Part shown: positions 12,201-26,300 of the stretch, piece by piece
Layout: every line of letters starts with the position of its first letter
How positions within the stretch are numbered: position 1 is the stretch's first letter
Program-made: the position numbers and the translations under genes
Source: Drosophila persimilis
Taxonomy: Eukaryota > Arthropoda > Insecta > Diptera > Drosophilidae
Direction: 5' to 3'
Assembly (NCBI RefSeq): GCF_003286085.1
Contig: NW_020825289.1
Coordinates: 7,006,001 to 7,070,000, forward strand
DNA length: 64,000 bases
The notes under the pieces: generated by a model
Database searches by the model: none
The model's input: only the letters and a program-made list of their open reading frames with translations
What the model was told of the DNA's origin: nothing

Positions 12201-15200
12201 GGCAGTCGATGTAGAAGATCGTCGAGTTCATGTAGTGGGTCCGCAGCTTCAGGGCATCTGTCTGGAGCACCCCGTCTTCCAGATAACCGGTGCGGAAGTG
12301 AAAAAAGATGTCAATCAGATAGAGGAAGTCCGACAAGTAGTCAAGACAGAACCAGATCGCAATCGTGCGACGATTGATCTCCTGGAAGGCGAAGCGGTAG
12401 ATTATCACCCAGAAGTTGTACAGAAAGGCCATGGACACCACCATGGACCAGTAGTAGCACAGCCGCCCCGCCGGATCGAACACAAAGTGAAGCTTACGGG
12501 CCGCCGTGGCCGCTCTAATTCGCTGCGAGGCGGTGCGATGCGGCTTCTTATGGTGTGGTTGTCCTCCTTGTGACCCGGCTCCACAGCCGCCGCCTCCATG
12601 GTGTGCTTGATGGGATTGGCCACCGTGGTGCCCCGAGCCATCGCCTCCCTGTGAGGACGTTCCGTGTGAGTGTCGCTGGTGCGTCGCCGCGGATATCGAA
12701 TGCTGCAGCTGATAGCGGTGCGGGGCTGGGGCAGCATTATGGTGTGGCTGCTGGTGCTGTGATCGTGAACGCGGGTAGCTGCGGGATACAGAAGATAATG
12801 TTTGGGATTTAACACGGCATACCATGAGGGAATGGGAATTCAATAGTTGAATATATTTTGTTTGCCTTTGCAAATCATATTTGGGCTACTAACCGATCTG
12901 TGCCGTTGCAGTAGTTGCCACCGTATTGAGTGTGCCCTCCCATGGGTATGCTGGTGGCTCCACCGCCGGCCAGTGTGTTATCCTGTGAGCCGCGGCCCAT
13001 TGACCGGTTCCAGGTGCCCGTGCCCCCCAGGAGCGGCTGGTCGCCGCTGGCTGTTGTTTTCAGTCGGCCACGCGACTTGTTGCGTTGCTTGTTGTGCAGT
13101 AGATCCATTTCGGAGGCAGTGCTTACGGTGGCCATTTGAGAGTTGGAGGCTCGGGAGGCGCATGGTGTGGCCAGGCTGTCGTGCGACGTGAAGAAACCTT
13201 GTTGCGAGACGCTCTGGCCGAATTTCGGCTGGGACATGCCAAACTTTGGTCCTAGATCTACGGCGGGGGAAGAAAAGGAGTAGCTTCGATTAGTCACGAA
13301 CAGGATAACATCAACAGAATGGGCAGCATAAAGGTCGGAGAGTTCTGACACACAAACAGCGAGAGGGGTCTACAAGAGAGAGAGAGAGAGAAAGATAGAG
13401 AGAGGGTGGGGGAGAGCCTTACCGAGAAAGCTCTGGCGATCGATCGAGAAGCGACGCAGGCTCCCCAGATCGATGAACTGCTCATCGGCGGCCATTGTGG
13501 GCGTAATTGAGAGTTCGGTTGTGTGTATGGCGGCACTACCACCACCAATGGTACCACCACCGTGTGACAGACCCCCACTGGGCGCACCACTCGAGCCGCC
13601 GCCCACCGTCAGATTCGTGCAAGTTGTGGCACCGCCAGCACTGCCACCCATCCCGGCGCCCAGATAGCCGGCATTGCTGGCATAGAAACTTCCATCAAGC
13701 TCGGCCATCTGCTGCTCGTAGGCGGTCAGCGGATTGATGGACCTCGAGCTGTGGTCCCGGTACAGCGGTCGGGGCGAGGGCATCAGCGAGGGGTTCAGCA
13801 ACCCGTTGAGGGATAGACGGGGCTGCATGATTTCCGGGAAGCTGGCTCTCGGCGCTAATCTATAAGAAGTGGCTGTTGCAGTTGCAGTTGCAGTTGTAGT
13901 TCTGTTGGTGTTGCTGCAGATGTTGCTGTTCTGACGAATTGCTATTGTTGTTCTGGTCTGCGGCCTGTCATTGGCCGTATCAGCGGGTGCATGAGTGCGA
14001 CTGCGAATGCTAGTGCTAGGGGGAGCCTGGGGCCGGGCATTGGGCCATCGTTCATCATCATCAGCATCCCTATTGACATCGATGTGGAGGCCATTGTCAT
14101 TGTCATAGTCATCTGCCACATTTGTCCCTTCGGCATCGGTATCGATGGCAGCGTCGCGCCTCAGGCTGGGCGTAGCCCTTGCCTTGGACTTGGACGTCGC
14201 CGAATCAGCTGCACGTTGTCCGGCCCATTCGATGGGACGTTGATTGTGGGTTCATTGTTGCACAGTTTTTGATTAATTTGCAATTGGTTTTCACAATGAT
14301 TTATGTATTTATTTCAATGCAGAGAAAGATACATAGAGAGAGAGGGAGAGATGGTGGAGAGAGTAGGAGAAATGTGAGCAGAGCAGAGAGTAAAATTAAT
14401 TGCATTTTCTCCATTAATAACATTTTGTTTTGTTTTTCTTCTAATGTAATTCCTCTAAAGAGAAGGAGCTTTTGGGGGCAGGCTTAGGCACACGCACACA
14501 CAAACAAACGGTAGAACACAAATCACATAAACAGTGAGTGGGTGGTGGATTGGTGGTGGCATTGAAAGTGTTTGTCTTTGTTAACAACTCAACTTTAGGT
14601 TCAAATATTCAACAACATTCCACAAACACATATTTACTATATATATCCTTAATAATTATTTCTAGGATCTAGATTTAATCAACACTTGGTAGCAGGATCT
14701 TAGGGGGTGTATGTGTGCCAATTAAATACCATGCAAAGGATGTCTATTATGTGCATATATACTCGTATGTGGAGTGGTGTGTGGGGGAATGAGCCACCTG
14801 TCAGGCGCTGAATGAGTGTCGAGTCTTTTGGCTTCTGAAAGCGCTAATAAAGTTAGATTTAATTAGGTGCGCCCAAACGGGGCATGCAACAACGCCGTAG
14901 CTCCATTACTTTTAACCAGCTGCCTGCCTGCCTAGCAACTGGCTTCGTTTTCCACTTGGCAATTCATGAGTTGCCTGCCACACGCAAGGGCTGGGCCTCT
15001 CTCTCTCTCTTGCTCTTCCCCATAATAAAGAAGGACGGACGGGCTCAAGTGCCCACTTGACTGTCGAACAGCAAGACAATGTCCAATGTTGTTGCTCTTC
15101 CATGTCCATGTCCATGTCGCTGTGTTCCTGTGTCTGCCTCGATGTCGCCATCGAATTGCGTGTGGCGCCAATTTATTTCTATTACGAGAACTTCGATGTT

Positions 15201-18200
15201 CCCTCCTGATGCCGGTCTCCTGCCTCCTGTCTCCAGCCTCTTTCTATCCCACTGCCTGTTGCTCTTTTCCCGAGACTATGCCTCCACACTCAGCTGGAGT
15301 GCCGAGTGTCGAGTGGTGCCGCTGAGGGTGATGGTGCTGGAGCAATTGATTATTGGCGGACCGCTTTTAATTATTGGCCGTGCCGCTGCTGCACAGCATC
15401 TAGCTGCCGTAATTCAATTACGCCGCCAAACAGCGGTGCGGAGTAGATGAGTCGCCAGTGTTCTTCCGTCCATCCGGAGGCAGAGTGCTCAGGACCTGTT
15501 TTGTCGCGATTCGCGAGTGAAACGCAAAAAATTGTCAATTACTTTGCCGCACCTGTGTCACTCCGCCTCTGACATGAATTTCCACTTTCCACTTCCACCT
15601 TCCCTGCCTGCCACTTGCTTTCCTGCCCCACTTCCAGACACCACTCTCCGCGCAGACACTGGCTATAATTTCTAATTAATTTTCGCTTAATGGCAACACA
15701 CAAATCAACTTGACCGCCTTATTTATTAACTAATTTCACAGGAGCCAACGCCACTCGAGGCGGCAGACGGGCAGTGCAGGAAGGCAGGAAGATATAAATG
15801 TGGTTTATCCCCAATGTTTTATTAATAAATGCCTCTTCCTTCCACTCTCATTCTCTGTCTGTGTGTCTCTCTGCATAGCCCTAACAAATGTGGTTGCAAC
15901 TTTGCGTTGTCGCTGCAGCTCGCCTGGCAGCCATTTTGTATAAGTTTAGGGCTGTTTCCTGCTTTCTCAGAGTGCATTTCAATGTTGGACGAAAATTGGT
16001 GAAAGTTTGTCCTTGCAGCAGCTGCTACCTCGCCCCCTCTCTCTCTCTCTCTCTCTCTCTATTCAGAGTATCTCTCAGATACTGCGTCATAGGCAATTTA
16101 CAAGCCTGTTGCCTACTTTGAGGCGCTGTCAACTAAAATTGCTCTGATTCTTAGCGAAGAGAAAAGAAATATGAGTTAGAGAGAGAGAGAGAGAGAGAGA
16201 GGGAGGCAGGGATCCATCTCTGTCGCCCCTGACCGCATTCCCAAGTTTGCAGACATCATCTTGGGACTTTTTAATTTTGCTAATAGTTGAGTGTCATTAA
16301 TTTAAACTTTTGCGCTCTTTGCGTTTGTCTTTAGCTGCGGCCCCAGTGATAAGAAAAACAGGCATCGAGACAGCAAGGGCGAAAGCGACAAAAAAAAATG
16401 GCAGAAGCGTAAGCGATAGGGCGAAGAAAAATGAAAAATCTACAGCTTAATGTGCGGCACTTTGTCATGGCCTGCCACCCGGAAACGGAAACTTGCGACA
16501 AACTTTCGCAAAAGTTCAACAAAACGCTTGAACAGCCGCACCACAATCGCAATCACAATCCAAGGGAAAGAGAGAGAGAGAAAGGACGAGAAGGGATAAG
16601 GCTGACCATGAATTGTCAATAAATTTGCTTGCCGCAAATCATCGCAGCCTGTGCCTCCTTCTGCCGTACCCAAGTGTCCGAAAAAGGAAAAAACCAAACA
16701 GATAAACGACAGAGGCAGGGAGATGGACAGAGAGAGCGGGAGAGAGAGAAACTAAACCTCAATTATTTGGTGAAGCTGCCACAGCAAATGAAAATATTCG
16801 AGAGCTGAAAATACTTTGACAAAAGTTTGCCAAACAAACTTTTGCCTAAAACATACTTTGAGCCTTACACAAACACGCGGCCAAATGCTGGGAGTCGTGG
16901 GAAAGGGGTGTCAAAGGAGGTAGAACGTGGGGGTTGGGGGGAGGAGTGGAAATGGTGGAAACTTAAACGACACAAAAAGTAAGTCGGGCATTAAGAACAA
17001 AGGAAAGAAACTAAAACTTGAAGAGCGGCCAGGCAGCCGGAAGGAGGAACAGTTGCAAGGATCCTAAGGATACAACAGCAGATGCCACCACCATCCCTCG
17101 ATCGAACTGTCAAACGTATTTCAGTACTTACATATTTTTATAGCCATGAAATATACAAATTTCAGAGTATTAAAGATTATATTACTCATGTGGCTGGTGG
17201 AATCCGTATGGGGCGAGAGTAAGAGCCGAGTGAAGCGCCTTTCCTTGCCCGACTTTAACAACGACACCCTGACCCTGGCCAAATACGTGGTCTCCATTCG
17301 ATCCCGGACACCCGAGAAATACTTTGGCGATAACCACATCTGTGGCGGAGGCCTATTGACGCCGGACTGGGTGCTGACCTCCGCTCACTGCGTCATGGAG
17401 TAGGTGGACACTGCCTTTGCGATATCTTTTGATGACTTTTGCCTTTGTTTAGCGAATCGAAGACCATGTTTAGGACGCGGGTGCTGCTGGTGGCGGCGGG
17501 ATCACCGAACCGGCTAAAGTTCGTCACGGGCAAGACGGTCTGCACCCCGGTGGAGGCACTGTACGTGCCAATGAACTTTACCATGTTGAACACGGACAAC
17601 ATGGCGATGGTGCGGCTGAAGTATTCTATGCCCACTGGGAATCCCCGCATTGGGTTTCTCGCTCTGCCCTCTGACCCCCCGAAGTTTGGCTCGAATTACA
17701 TAGTTTTGGGCTGGGGCAGAATATACAAGGTATGAGATCGACGGAAGGAAACTTAAATTTCAGATTGGAAATATTACAAACTTTTGCAGGGAGGTCCCTT
17801 GGCCTCGAATATCCTACAGATCGATGTGCTTCTAAAAGACCAAGCGTACTGCGAGGAGAAATTAAAGAGCTTCAAATACGGCATGATGTGTAGCAAAAAT
17901 GACGGAAACGACTCCAGTCCATGCTCCGGTGATCTTGGAGGGCCGTTGATCAAAGACAATATAATGGTTGGCATCGTCACCTATCCTATGGGCTGTGGAT
18001 CCTCGATTCCCTCCGTCTATACGGATGTTCAGAGCAACATTGATTGGATACGCGACACGATGAGCACCTGCTCCACCATCACCATGAACATCATTTCAAT
18101 ATTCATCTTCATACTCCCGCTGTCAGTGGCTTGAATGTCATAGTCACAGCTTTCAGATGAGAGATGATTCGATGGAAATAGAGACAATGCCTGTCCAAGC

Positions 18201-21200
18201 ATCACACAGAACAGAACTAATATTTGAGCCAATTTGGAAGTCGAAGGGGGACTCATTCATTCATAAACTTAGACAAGACAATTGTTGTAAGTCCAAACCA
18301 CAGCATAGAACACAAGCTTGCTGATTTTCGAAGAATAGAGGCAACAGCTACTCGTATGGCACCGCCTGGCACCTGCATCCGCTCTGGCTGCTGGCTCTGT
18401 CACCAGGGAGCCGCAATGTGCAGCAAGCTCTGGCCCCCATACTAAATTGCCACAAAGGCCCCGCACAAGGGCCACGTCCATGCGGCTTTAATTGACATTC
18501 GTCCCTCAATTTAGCCGCATCCAGTATCCCTGTCAGAATCCCACACGAAAACTGCTTTTTCCTTGCTGTGAAGCCAGAGCGTGAAATAAATTTGGGTCCC
18601 TTCTTCGGTCCCTGTCCCATAGAAAGTAGAAGGTTCATTACTCCCTTATTCACACGGTAAATTCATAAAGGGGGTAGTGTTGAAAATACGAAAATTACTC
18701 GCAACAAGAGCAGCAGGATGGCGATAGCAGCAAAAGGCACCTGCTATCCATTTAGGTAATGAATTTTGTACACGCACTCACTTCTCCTATGTGCCTCTGG
18801 CATATCTGCCATAACTTCCACTCAGGACTCCTAGAGGAGACTCCAGTAGGCAAATGCGTAATGACAAGCATTAATGCAAACGACTTCATTTAATTAAACG
18901 CCCTACAGGAGAGAACAAAAAAAGAACTCAAACTGAAACTGAAACGTAGTCGTTATTATCATTATTGTCCCCCCTCCCCCAAGATCTCGTCTTTTCGCCT
19001 TTTGTTCGCTTGAATGCGTATTGAGGTGCGATGAGGAGGCGGGAGGTGTCTTCGTAGCTGTGCGCACGTGCGTCTAAAAGAAAGCATTATAATCGATATT
19101 TTACTCTGGGACCGACTATACCCGGTAATCCGGGAATTATCTGAGCAAAGCAGAGAAGTAATACAGCCACAGATAATTTCCAGTTGGCGAGAGGTTTGCT
19201 CCATTCTGTTTTTTTGTGGAGAATATGCGCTCCAGCGGAGTTCTATATCATAAATACAAAATGCTAACCTAATACGTTAGTGGATATGCAAAAAACTATC
19301 TAAACAAATCAGTAAAGTCAGAGAGAATTTTCATTGCATTTTTGAACACTTGGAAATGTGTTTTCTTAATTTTGCCCAAAATACTTTCCATCGGATTGAA
19401 GCTGCTTCATTCTATCTGTCACACAAATAAAATATACCCACCGATACCGAGTATACAAAAAGAGAAGTGCGCACAAAAAAAGACACACACACTTTTGGCT
19501 GTACAGCAGAGATAGGCGTGGCGGCAGAGAAGGAACAGATGTGACAAAGTCGACAAAGAAGAAGCCAATTCAATTAAAAGACGCTGGAAATGGGATTACT
19601 TCTTGCAGTCGGAACTTTGAGACATAGAACGCAAGAGCCAGAGGAAGTGCAAAACCAAGTAACCCCAGATGGTCATGGGTCCTGGGGGTAATCCATACAA
19701 AGTCCAGTTTCCCGACTAATCAAAATTCCTGTTCATTTCCCCTAATAAGAACCAGCATGGGATGTGCAATGTGCAACATTTTCAATGGATTTAAGTGACT
19801 TTGCTCATTAGCACTCGTGGAGAAAACAGGGGAGATGCCGGCGCCGCACAGCTGTTGCAACCATCACACAAATACAAAAATAGTGAATAAAATAGCCCGG
19901 CATGGGGGAGGTGGAGCCCGAACTGTTCATTTGCATGCTCTTGCGCTCATTAAATTTATATTAAACTTTTTATAAGCGCGGACATGTTGCGTATGGGTGT
20001 TTGTTTGTGTGCAAGGGTGCTGTGGCAAGCATGGAAAATAATCGTGTGTGTGTGTGCGGCATTTGGGCAGGATACAGCAAAGGTATGCATGCAGCAGACG
20101 GATAATGACGGTGATTATGAATACGATGAATACCTTCATCGCCCATTGAATTTGTAGTTAATTAAATCTCCAGTCAAATGCTGCGGAATCTCTCGTTTAT
20201 ACTTGTTCATCTTTTTCGTTTCCCCACAGGGACTGGCGCTCGGCCAACGACCGTCGATTAACCCACAGCTGAGCGTGGGGGCTAAGCCCGATCATATATA
20301 GTTTTACCTCTTCTTTTGCGACTGGCCCACCGTTGGGGGCTGCGGCTTTGCCTTTACCTTTGGCTTATGCCCTCTCTCGCACTCTCTCTCTGCCTTCTTT
20401 CCTTCTTTCTTTCGTACTTTGGCGCTCTCGCTGTCTGCAGATTTTGCCTCAGGGGGCACCGGCATGAATATGAGATGACGTCGCTTTCTCCCTTCCTCGT
20501 GCGCTCACCTCTCAACCCGTCCCAGGGGGCGTATACTTGTTATGCGTGTGCAGCATGACAACAAAGAAGAAGAGGAAGAATAGCTGATGGGACCGAGCCT
20601 GTGAATACCCTATCGTATTCTTCATTCCCGTGGCAACTACATATATGTTTTACGCCGGCAATCGTTACAGCATCCATCAGAAAGAAGGTTCTGCCCAAAG
20701 CTTCAGTCGAACAGAATTTGTATCGCAACAGAAGGACCTGCCCATATAGACCCACCTGTTGGCGATGATCTAGAATATATGTATATATTTTGGAGGGTCG
20801 GAAATTCGTTCTTTCTGCTGAAAATCACTCTAGCCGGTGGAAAAGTGCATACAAGAGAAGAGCACAAGGAAATCATGGAGGTATGGCTACATTGAAACAT
20901 TTCTGGGTATTTGTGTGTGTGTATCTTCGAGTGTAAGTGCATTTCGTTATGAGCTTAGCAATCTTATAAATGTTTGCGTATTTGTTTGGCCCCCATCCTT
21001 GTCAACGTCGTCGTCGTCGTCGACGTTGGCTATTTACTTGATGTGACCTCTGCTGCAGTGCTCTGGTGCTGCTCCTCTCATCGCCTGAACCTTTCAGCTA
21101 AGCAAGTGCATATGCATCTGTATCTGTATCTGTATCTGTATCTGTGAGAGTCGCTATGTGTATATCCGTGTGTTTGCGGATGGGGCAGAGAGGTTAAGAC

Positions 21201-23327
21201 TGCGCTCACAGCACATAAATATCTAAAGGATTCTTGAGTAACTTCTCTAATGGATTTGGGTTAAAAATACACATAGCGTCGTGCTGTTTCTTCTGCTGCT
21301 GCTGTTGCAAGGGCATGTGTAAGGCAAACACTGCCGCACACTCACACACACAAGAAGTACTTATATGTGTGTGTGAGAGCTTGCTTAAGAATTTTCAAAT
21401 TAGTTTAATTTTAATTTAAATTAGTAAGCGAATGGGAAGACGCGCACTTGACAGTTGTTACACGAATGAAATGTCGATTGCAACAGGCTGCGGCAGTGTG
21501 TGGAAAAATTCCACCATTGACACAGTGAAACTTCTATAGAGTAGAGGATGATTACAGCGAAAGTTTGCCACACAAAACTTTTCTCATTTGCCTCTTCGAT
21601 TATTGGATAAAAGTTAAGGTTCAAGCTTAAATTCTTGGTTAAAGTTTGAAGAAATGCTGAATATTTTATGGAAATATCTGCTGCTTTCCGCTCTTCCAAG
21701 CTCTTGTAACCGCTTTCGGTAGCCAGTAGCCCCTTAGGCCATTCTTAGCCTCAGCAACATCAAAAAGCAAAAACCAAATTGAAATTGTAACGATAATTGT
21801 TTAAGCCTCTGTATACACTGTACCTTTTGGCGCATGCCACTCTGGGGCACTCCCCACCTTGGCCATGGAATTCCCTTGGCGCTCATACATTCTGCAGGAC
21901 AATGCGGCATATTAAAGGATTTTAAGCAGAATTTATATGTACAGTACGGAGAGGAGAGCATCTCCATTAACTAGTATAAGTATACGTATTGCTATATGTA
22001 CTATATATACGATATGCATGCCATAAAGCTGTCCTGTCCTGTGTTCGGTGTCCTATCCCGTAATGGGTCGAAAGTAATAAGCGGGCTCGACGGACAGAGG
22101 GACGGCCGGAAGGGCGACGACCAGCTTATTGTTTACGACGTGCTTAGTGGCAAACTCGGCTTTGATAATGAAACGTTGTTGGCAGGGCACACGCGCGGGC
22201 AGTTAAAGGCAATTGCGACAAATGCCAGAAACAGACAACGGCCCCAGCCCCAGCCCCAGCACCAGCAGATGGCGTCTTCCTGTAATTTTGGCCAGAAAGT
22301 TAGTTGCATACACACACTAGTGTGTGTGTATGTCCCAACAAGGAAATGGGATGGCTGTGGCTGTGCCACTGACGGGCTGTGGGGGTGTGGCGTGTGTGTT
22401 ATGTGAGACAAGACAGGCGCACGTGATGTGATTAGGACAAAGCCGCAACAACAGCAAACGAAGGAGAGGCGCAAACACAGAAAAAAACTTTCGAGCTTAG
22501 ATTTTAATTTTTGCCAGCGATAAAACGCAAGCCAATGACCCAATTTGGGCAAACTAGGCGTATGCTTAATGGTGCTCTCCTTGTACGCAATGCTGATTAT
22601 GCAAATTGGGGGCCAGAAGAAAATTCAATTTTGGACTGCTTGAAAAAGAGGCAAACACCCAACTGTATGCTCCTTGAAACTTCAATTGTTGGCCAAGCTC
22701 CCCAGCTTCCTCTTCTTCAGATCCGATTACCGTAGCTGGTCGTTGTCTTCGGTCTGTTCCTGGTCCGCAACACTTCAATTAGCACCAAAATGCAGCAGCT
22801 GTCGGTGCTCTTCCACCTATCTAGATCTTCCACCGCAACCAGAAATCAATAATTCAGCAAAATGCTGCATCCGGCAGGTTAGGAATCATCTCCCATGATT
22901 GCCTCTCCGTTCGAAGAGCGACCAGGAGGAAAAGTTCCGGACAGTGCTTCGGTTTTAGTTTTAGTTTTATTATTGAGTTTAGTTTTAGTCTGGTTCTTAA
23001 CTTTGCCACTGTTATTTTACTATATTTTCCATTAAACTTTCGGCTGTTTTTGCGTCTGGAGTTGGTTTTTCGGCCTACCGCAAATAGTTGTCCACCTTTA
23101 CGGCCATGGGGTTCGTTTCTTCATTGTTTTGACAGTCTTCCCAGTCTCTCCCTTCCTGCTCTTATGCTATGTTTTGCAAGTTGTGCAAGTCAAATTAAGC
23201 CAAAAACCGCTTCAAGTTGCAATTTCCGACACAGCATTCATGCCACATGCCTCAAGGATATGAGCAAGCAGCAACAACTGCAAATGCAACTATAATTAAA
23301 AGTTTTTACAAGCCAAAGAGATAGAGA

Positions 23328-23366
<39 letters not shown>

Positions 23367-26300
23367 CTTCTGCCTTGGTACTTCCTTCCTGGCGCACTGT
23401 TTCCTTGAATGCTGCCAATGGGGGGCACCAATGGATCCCAAAGGATTTGCCTGAATGAATTCCATTGGCGTTAATCGCATTTGGTGGCCGCGCATCGCTA
23501 AGCCACTTGTGGTATTTGTTAATTGATGAAAATGCACATCCAACACTTGAGACCGCTGACCCTGCTGACCCTTTCCGTGGCTCCCCAACCAACACCCTTC
23601 AAGGGGAGACTGCTCCCTCTCAGTACGGTCTGCTCTTCGCACTCCGCTCTCCACCTAAATGAAAAGTTAAATTAATTTCTGTCGACAGCAGAACGCCAGA
23701 GAGAGAGCGCAGCAGAAAACTTTCAAATGAATTACATATTCTAAGCACGCGGTTCTTTGTTTGAAGGAGGGGTTCTGTGGCGGCTTGTGGGGCGAGTGGG
23801 ACCCTAGGAGGCGTGGCAAGTATTTGCTTTCCATTGTTGTTGCTTTCCCGCATAATTGTATTTGCTTTTGGGCAACCATTTTGTTGGGATGCCCCTTTTT
23901 GCGGATGCCCTCTGGCCGAGGGGGCATGATGATTTTCAGGAGATTATTGTTCAGAAATGCAGAATAGCATAAATTATGATTTATTATTGTGGAATTATTA
24001 GCAAAACCGAATCACAAAACAAACAAATTAAGAAGTTAAATGTGTCTTATAATATTGTAGCTCATATCATGCATCTCTTAAATCATTTCACCTGAAAAAG
24101 GGGTACCACAGCATCGGTTTAAAACGCTAGCCTGACTGTGTGCGTGTGTTTGTGTTATCGTTGGGTGAAAAGTTTATTTTTGACTCTCTCCTCATTTTTT
24201 AAAATTGTTTTTCAACTGTTAAATTGTTAAAAAATTACAAATAAATTGAATGAACATCGTCGTTGGCTCTTGAGCGAAAAGGGATTCACTGCGGAAGGCC
24301 AACAATTACATTGAATTGACTTTTCAATTTCGTTTTGTGGCAACTTTTTTAAATTGTTTCGATTGGGGGGGGGGGGGGGACAGACGAAAAAGCGAGTGAG
24401 AAAGGGAGAGAGAAATATGGAAAAAGAAAAGGAGCAGTTTCTGTCTGTTGGGCGGATGAGAAATCGCCTCCAAATTTTTGGTGGCACATTTGCTTTGACT
24501 TCTTATAGAGATGCTACTACGACTACTGGTCCTGTTTTGACCGTTGTTTCTACAGTTCTCTGTCGACATTGTGCATTAAGCTCTAAAACGAAACCTATTT
24601 GGGTCAAACACACATACATAGGAGCAGCTCGGGCTCTGGCTCTGGCTCTTGCTCTGGCCGAGGTCCTGTGCATTAATGGCCCTTGCAGGACGGGAGAGAG
24701 TTACCAGAGACCTAAAGCAAAAAGCTTACGGACCGTATAATAAGAGACAAGCGGACGGAGGACCTGAAAATAAATGCCTCTCCCATGAGCAGGACATGAG
24801 CTCGGAAGCCTGCAAAGGCTGTACGAATGGGAATGTAGTAGTAAGAGCCTCAAGACCTGCAGCCAGAATGCTCTGGCACAAAGGATATCAAATTTAAGTG
24901 CACACACACAGCCATCAGAGGGGGTCAACAGAGGGCAGAGGTTTTCCTTAAGAGTTATCAATCAGTGGAAGTGGGAGACACTCGATAAAAAGATGAACTT
25001 TCAGGGAAAACCCCCAACAAGGGTGGGTCCCGTCTGAAAGTATCTCAGGACTTGTTTGGAGCCACCCCCGGGAGGTCTTTCTGTGCGTATGTCGGTGACC
25101 TAATCGTATTGAATTTAATGTTAAGAAATTTCTGCTACATCTTCAGCTGCTCCATTGAATTGGTTACTTCTTTTCAAATTCCTTTGTGCGAAGATCATCA
25201 AAATACTTGCACTTTTTTTATTGTTCAATTTGCAGACAGACCTACAGACAGATACAATAAAAACTTACTTAATTTGATGATTTTCCATCTCATACTCATT
25301 TTCATTTGATAATTTTGCTCAAAGCGAACTTTAACCCAGGGCTTATGGGGTCAGCTGGAGCCGACGCTCCTTGTGTCTGTCTCTCGAGTTGGTAACTCGG
25401 TTTGCGGACATAACGGCTTGACGCTGGGGCCACTGCTATGGAAATGTGCAAATAATGTCACACATTGCCCAGGGACACCGTCTCTAGGCGCTCATTCGCA
25501 TTGGGTGAACATCCAGCTTAGGACCACGTTCCCCTACCCTTCGCTGAGGCCTGTCATGACACAAATTCTACTGATTGGCAGCCGAAATGCGATTAGGATA
25601 CAGTCCAAGCCAAGTCCGTATTCCACTTCCACTTTAAGCCTGGCTTTCTACGTGATCAAAATTTTCTTTTTTCCTTTGGTGGTTTTTGGTCCAAATAGCA
25701 CTTATCGCATTGTAAAAAAGCAAATTTTGCCGCAGACCAAAAAACCACGCGAAAACATATAGCAAAAAGAGCAAAAGCGAAAGCGAAAGAGAAAGCAGCA
25801 AAGCACAAAATTGTAATCCTCTTAGTTGGCCAACAAAATGTCTCCCTGCCTTTGATGCTGCCAGCTGGCTAAAAACTTAATTTTCTGCAGCACCATCGCT
25901 GTAATTAAACACATAAATTCTGTGCAAATTGCTCGCTTCACAAAAAGAACCTTGCCCACAGGCTCAGAGGCTCGGCTCAGAACACAAGAAATTAAGGCCG
26001 AAGTTTTGATACTTTTTTTAATTCATCCATTGATGATTGAGTTTTAATAATTATTATGAACTCAAAGAGTCAAAAATTAGCGGCCATATTTGTGTATAAA
26101 TCTTACAAATGTATATCCGAGTACGTACCTATATCTTATAGAGTCTTAGCTTCTTAGTCTTAGTCATACGAAAGAATTATGTTGGCATAGAAAAGGTCAG
26201 ACATTAAAGAGACTTTTGTAATGGCACCTTGCAGTCCTCGTCTGCGTCTGCGGTCACTGGGCGACAGTTAATCCCCAGACATATGTAGGAGGAACCGAAT

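Larger units (their letters stand above)
14266..17100. other. Channel intron between N-terminal and distal 5' exons; no gene seen
   Basis: Non-coding by composition. It includes two dinucleotide tracts, (CT)n at 16037-16060 and (AG)n at 16178-16201, about 120 bp apart and of opposite strand sense, which could pair in a transcript. No coding exon or RNA gene is recognised. Confidence 0.45.

Noticed and set aside
11821..12573. 250-codon plus-strand ORF
   Set aside because: Antisense shadow of the channel pore exon; no independent domain or promoter.
12405..12815. 136-codon minus-strand ORF overlapping the pore exon
   Set aside because: Out of frame with the well-supported channel reading frame.
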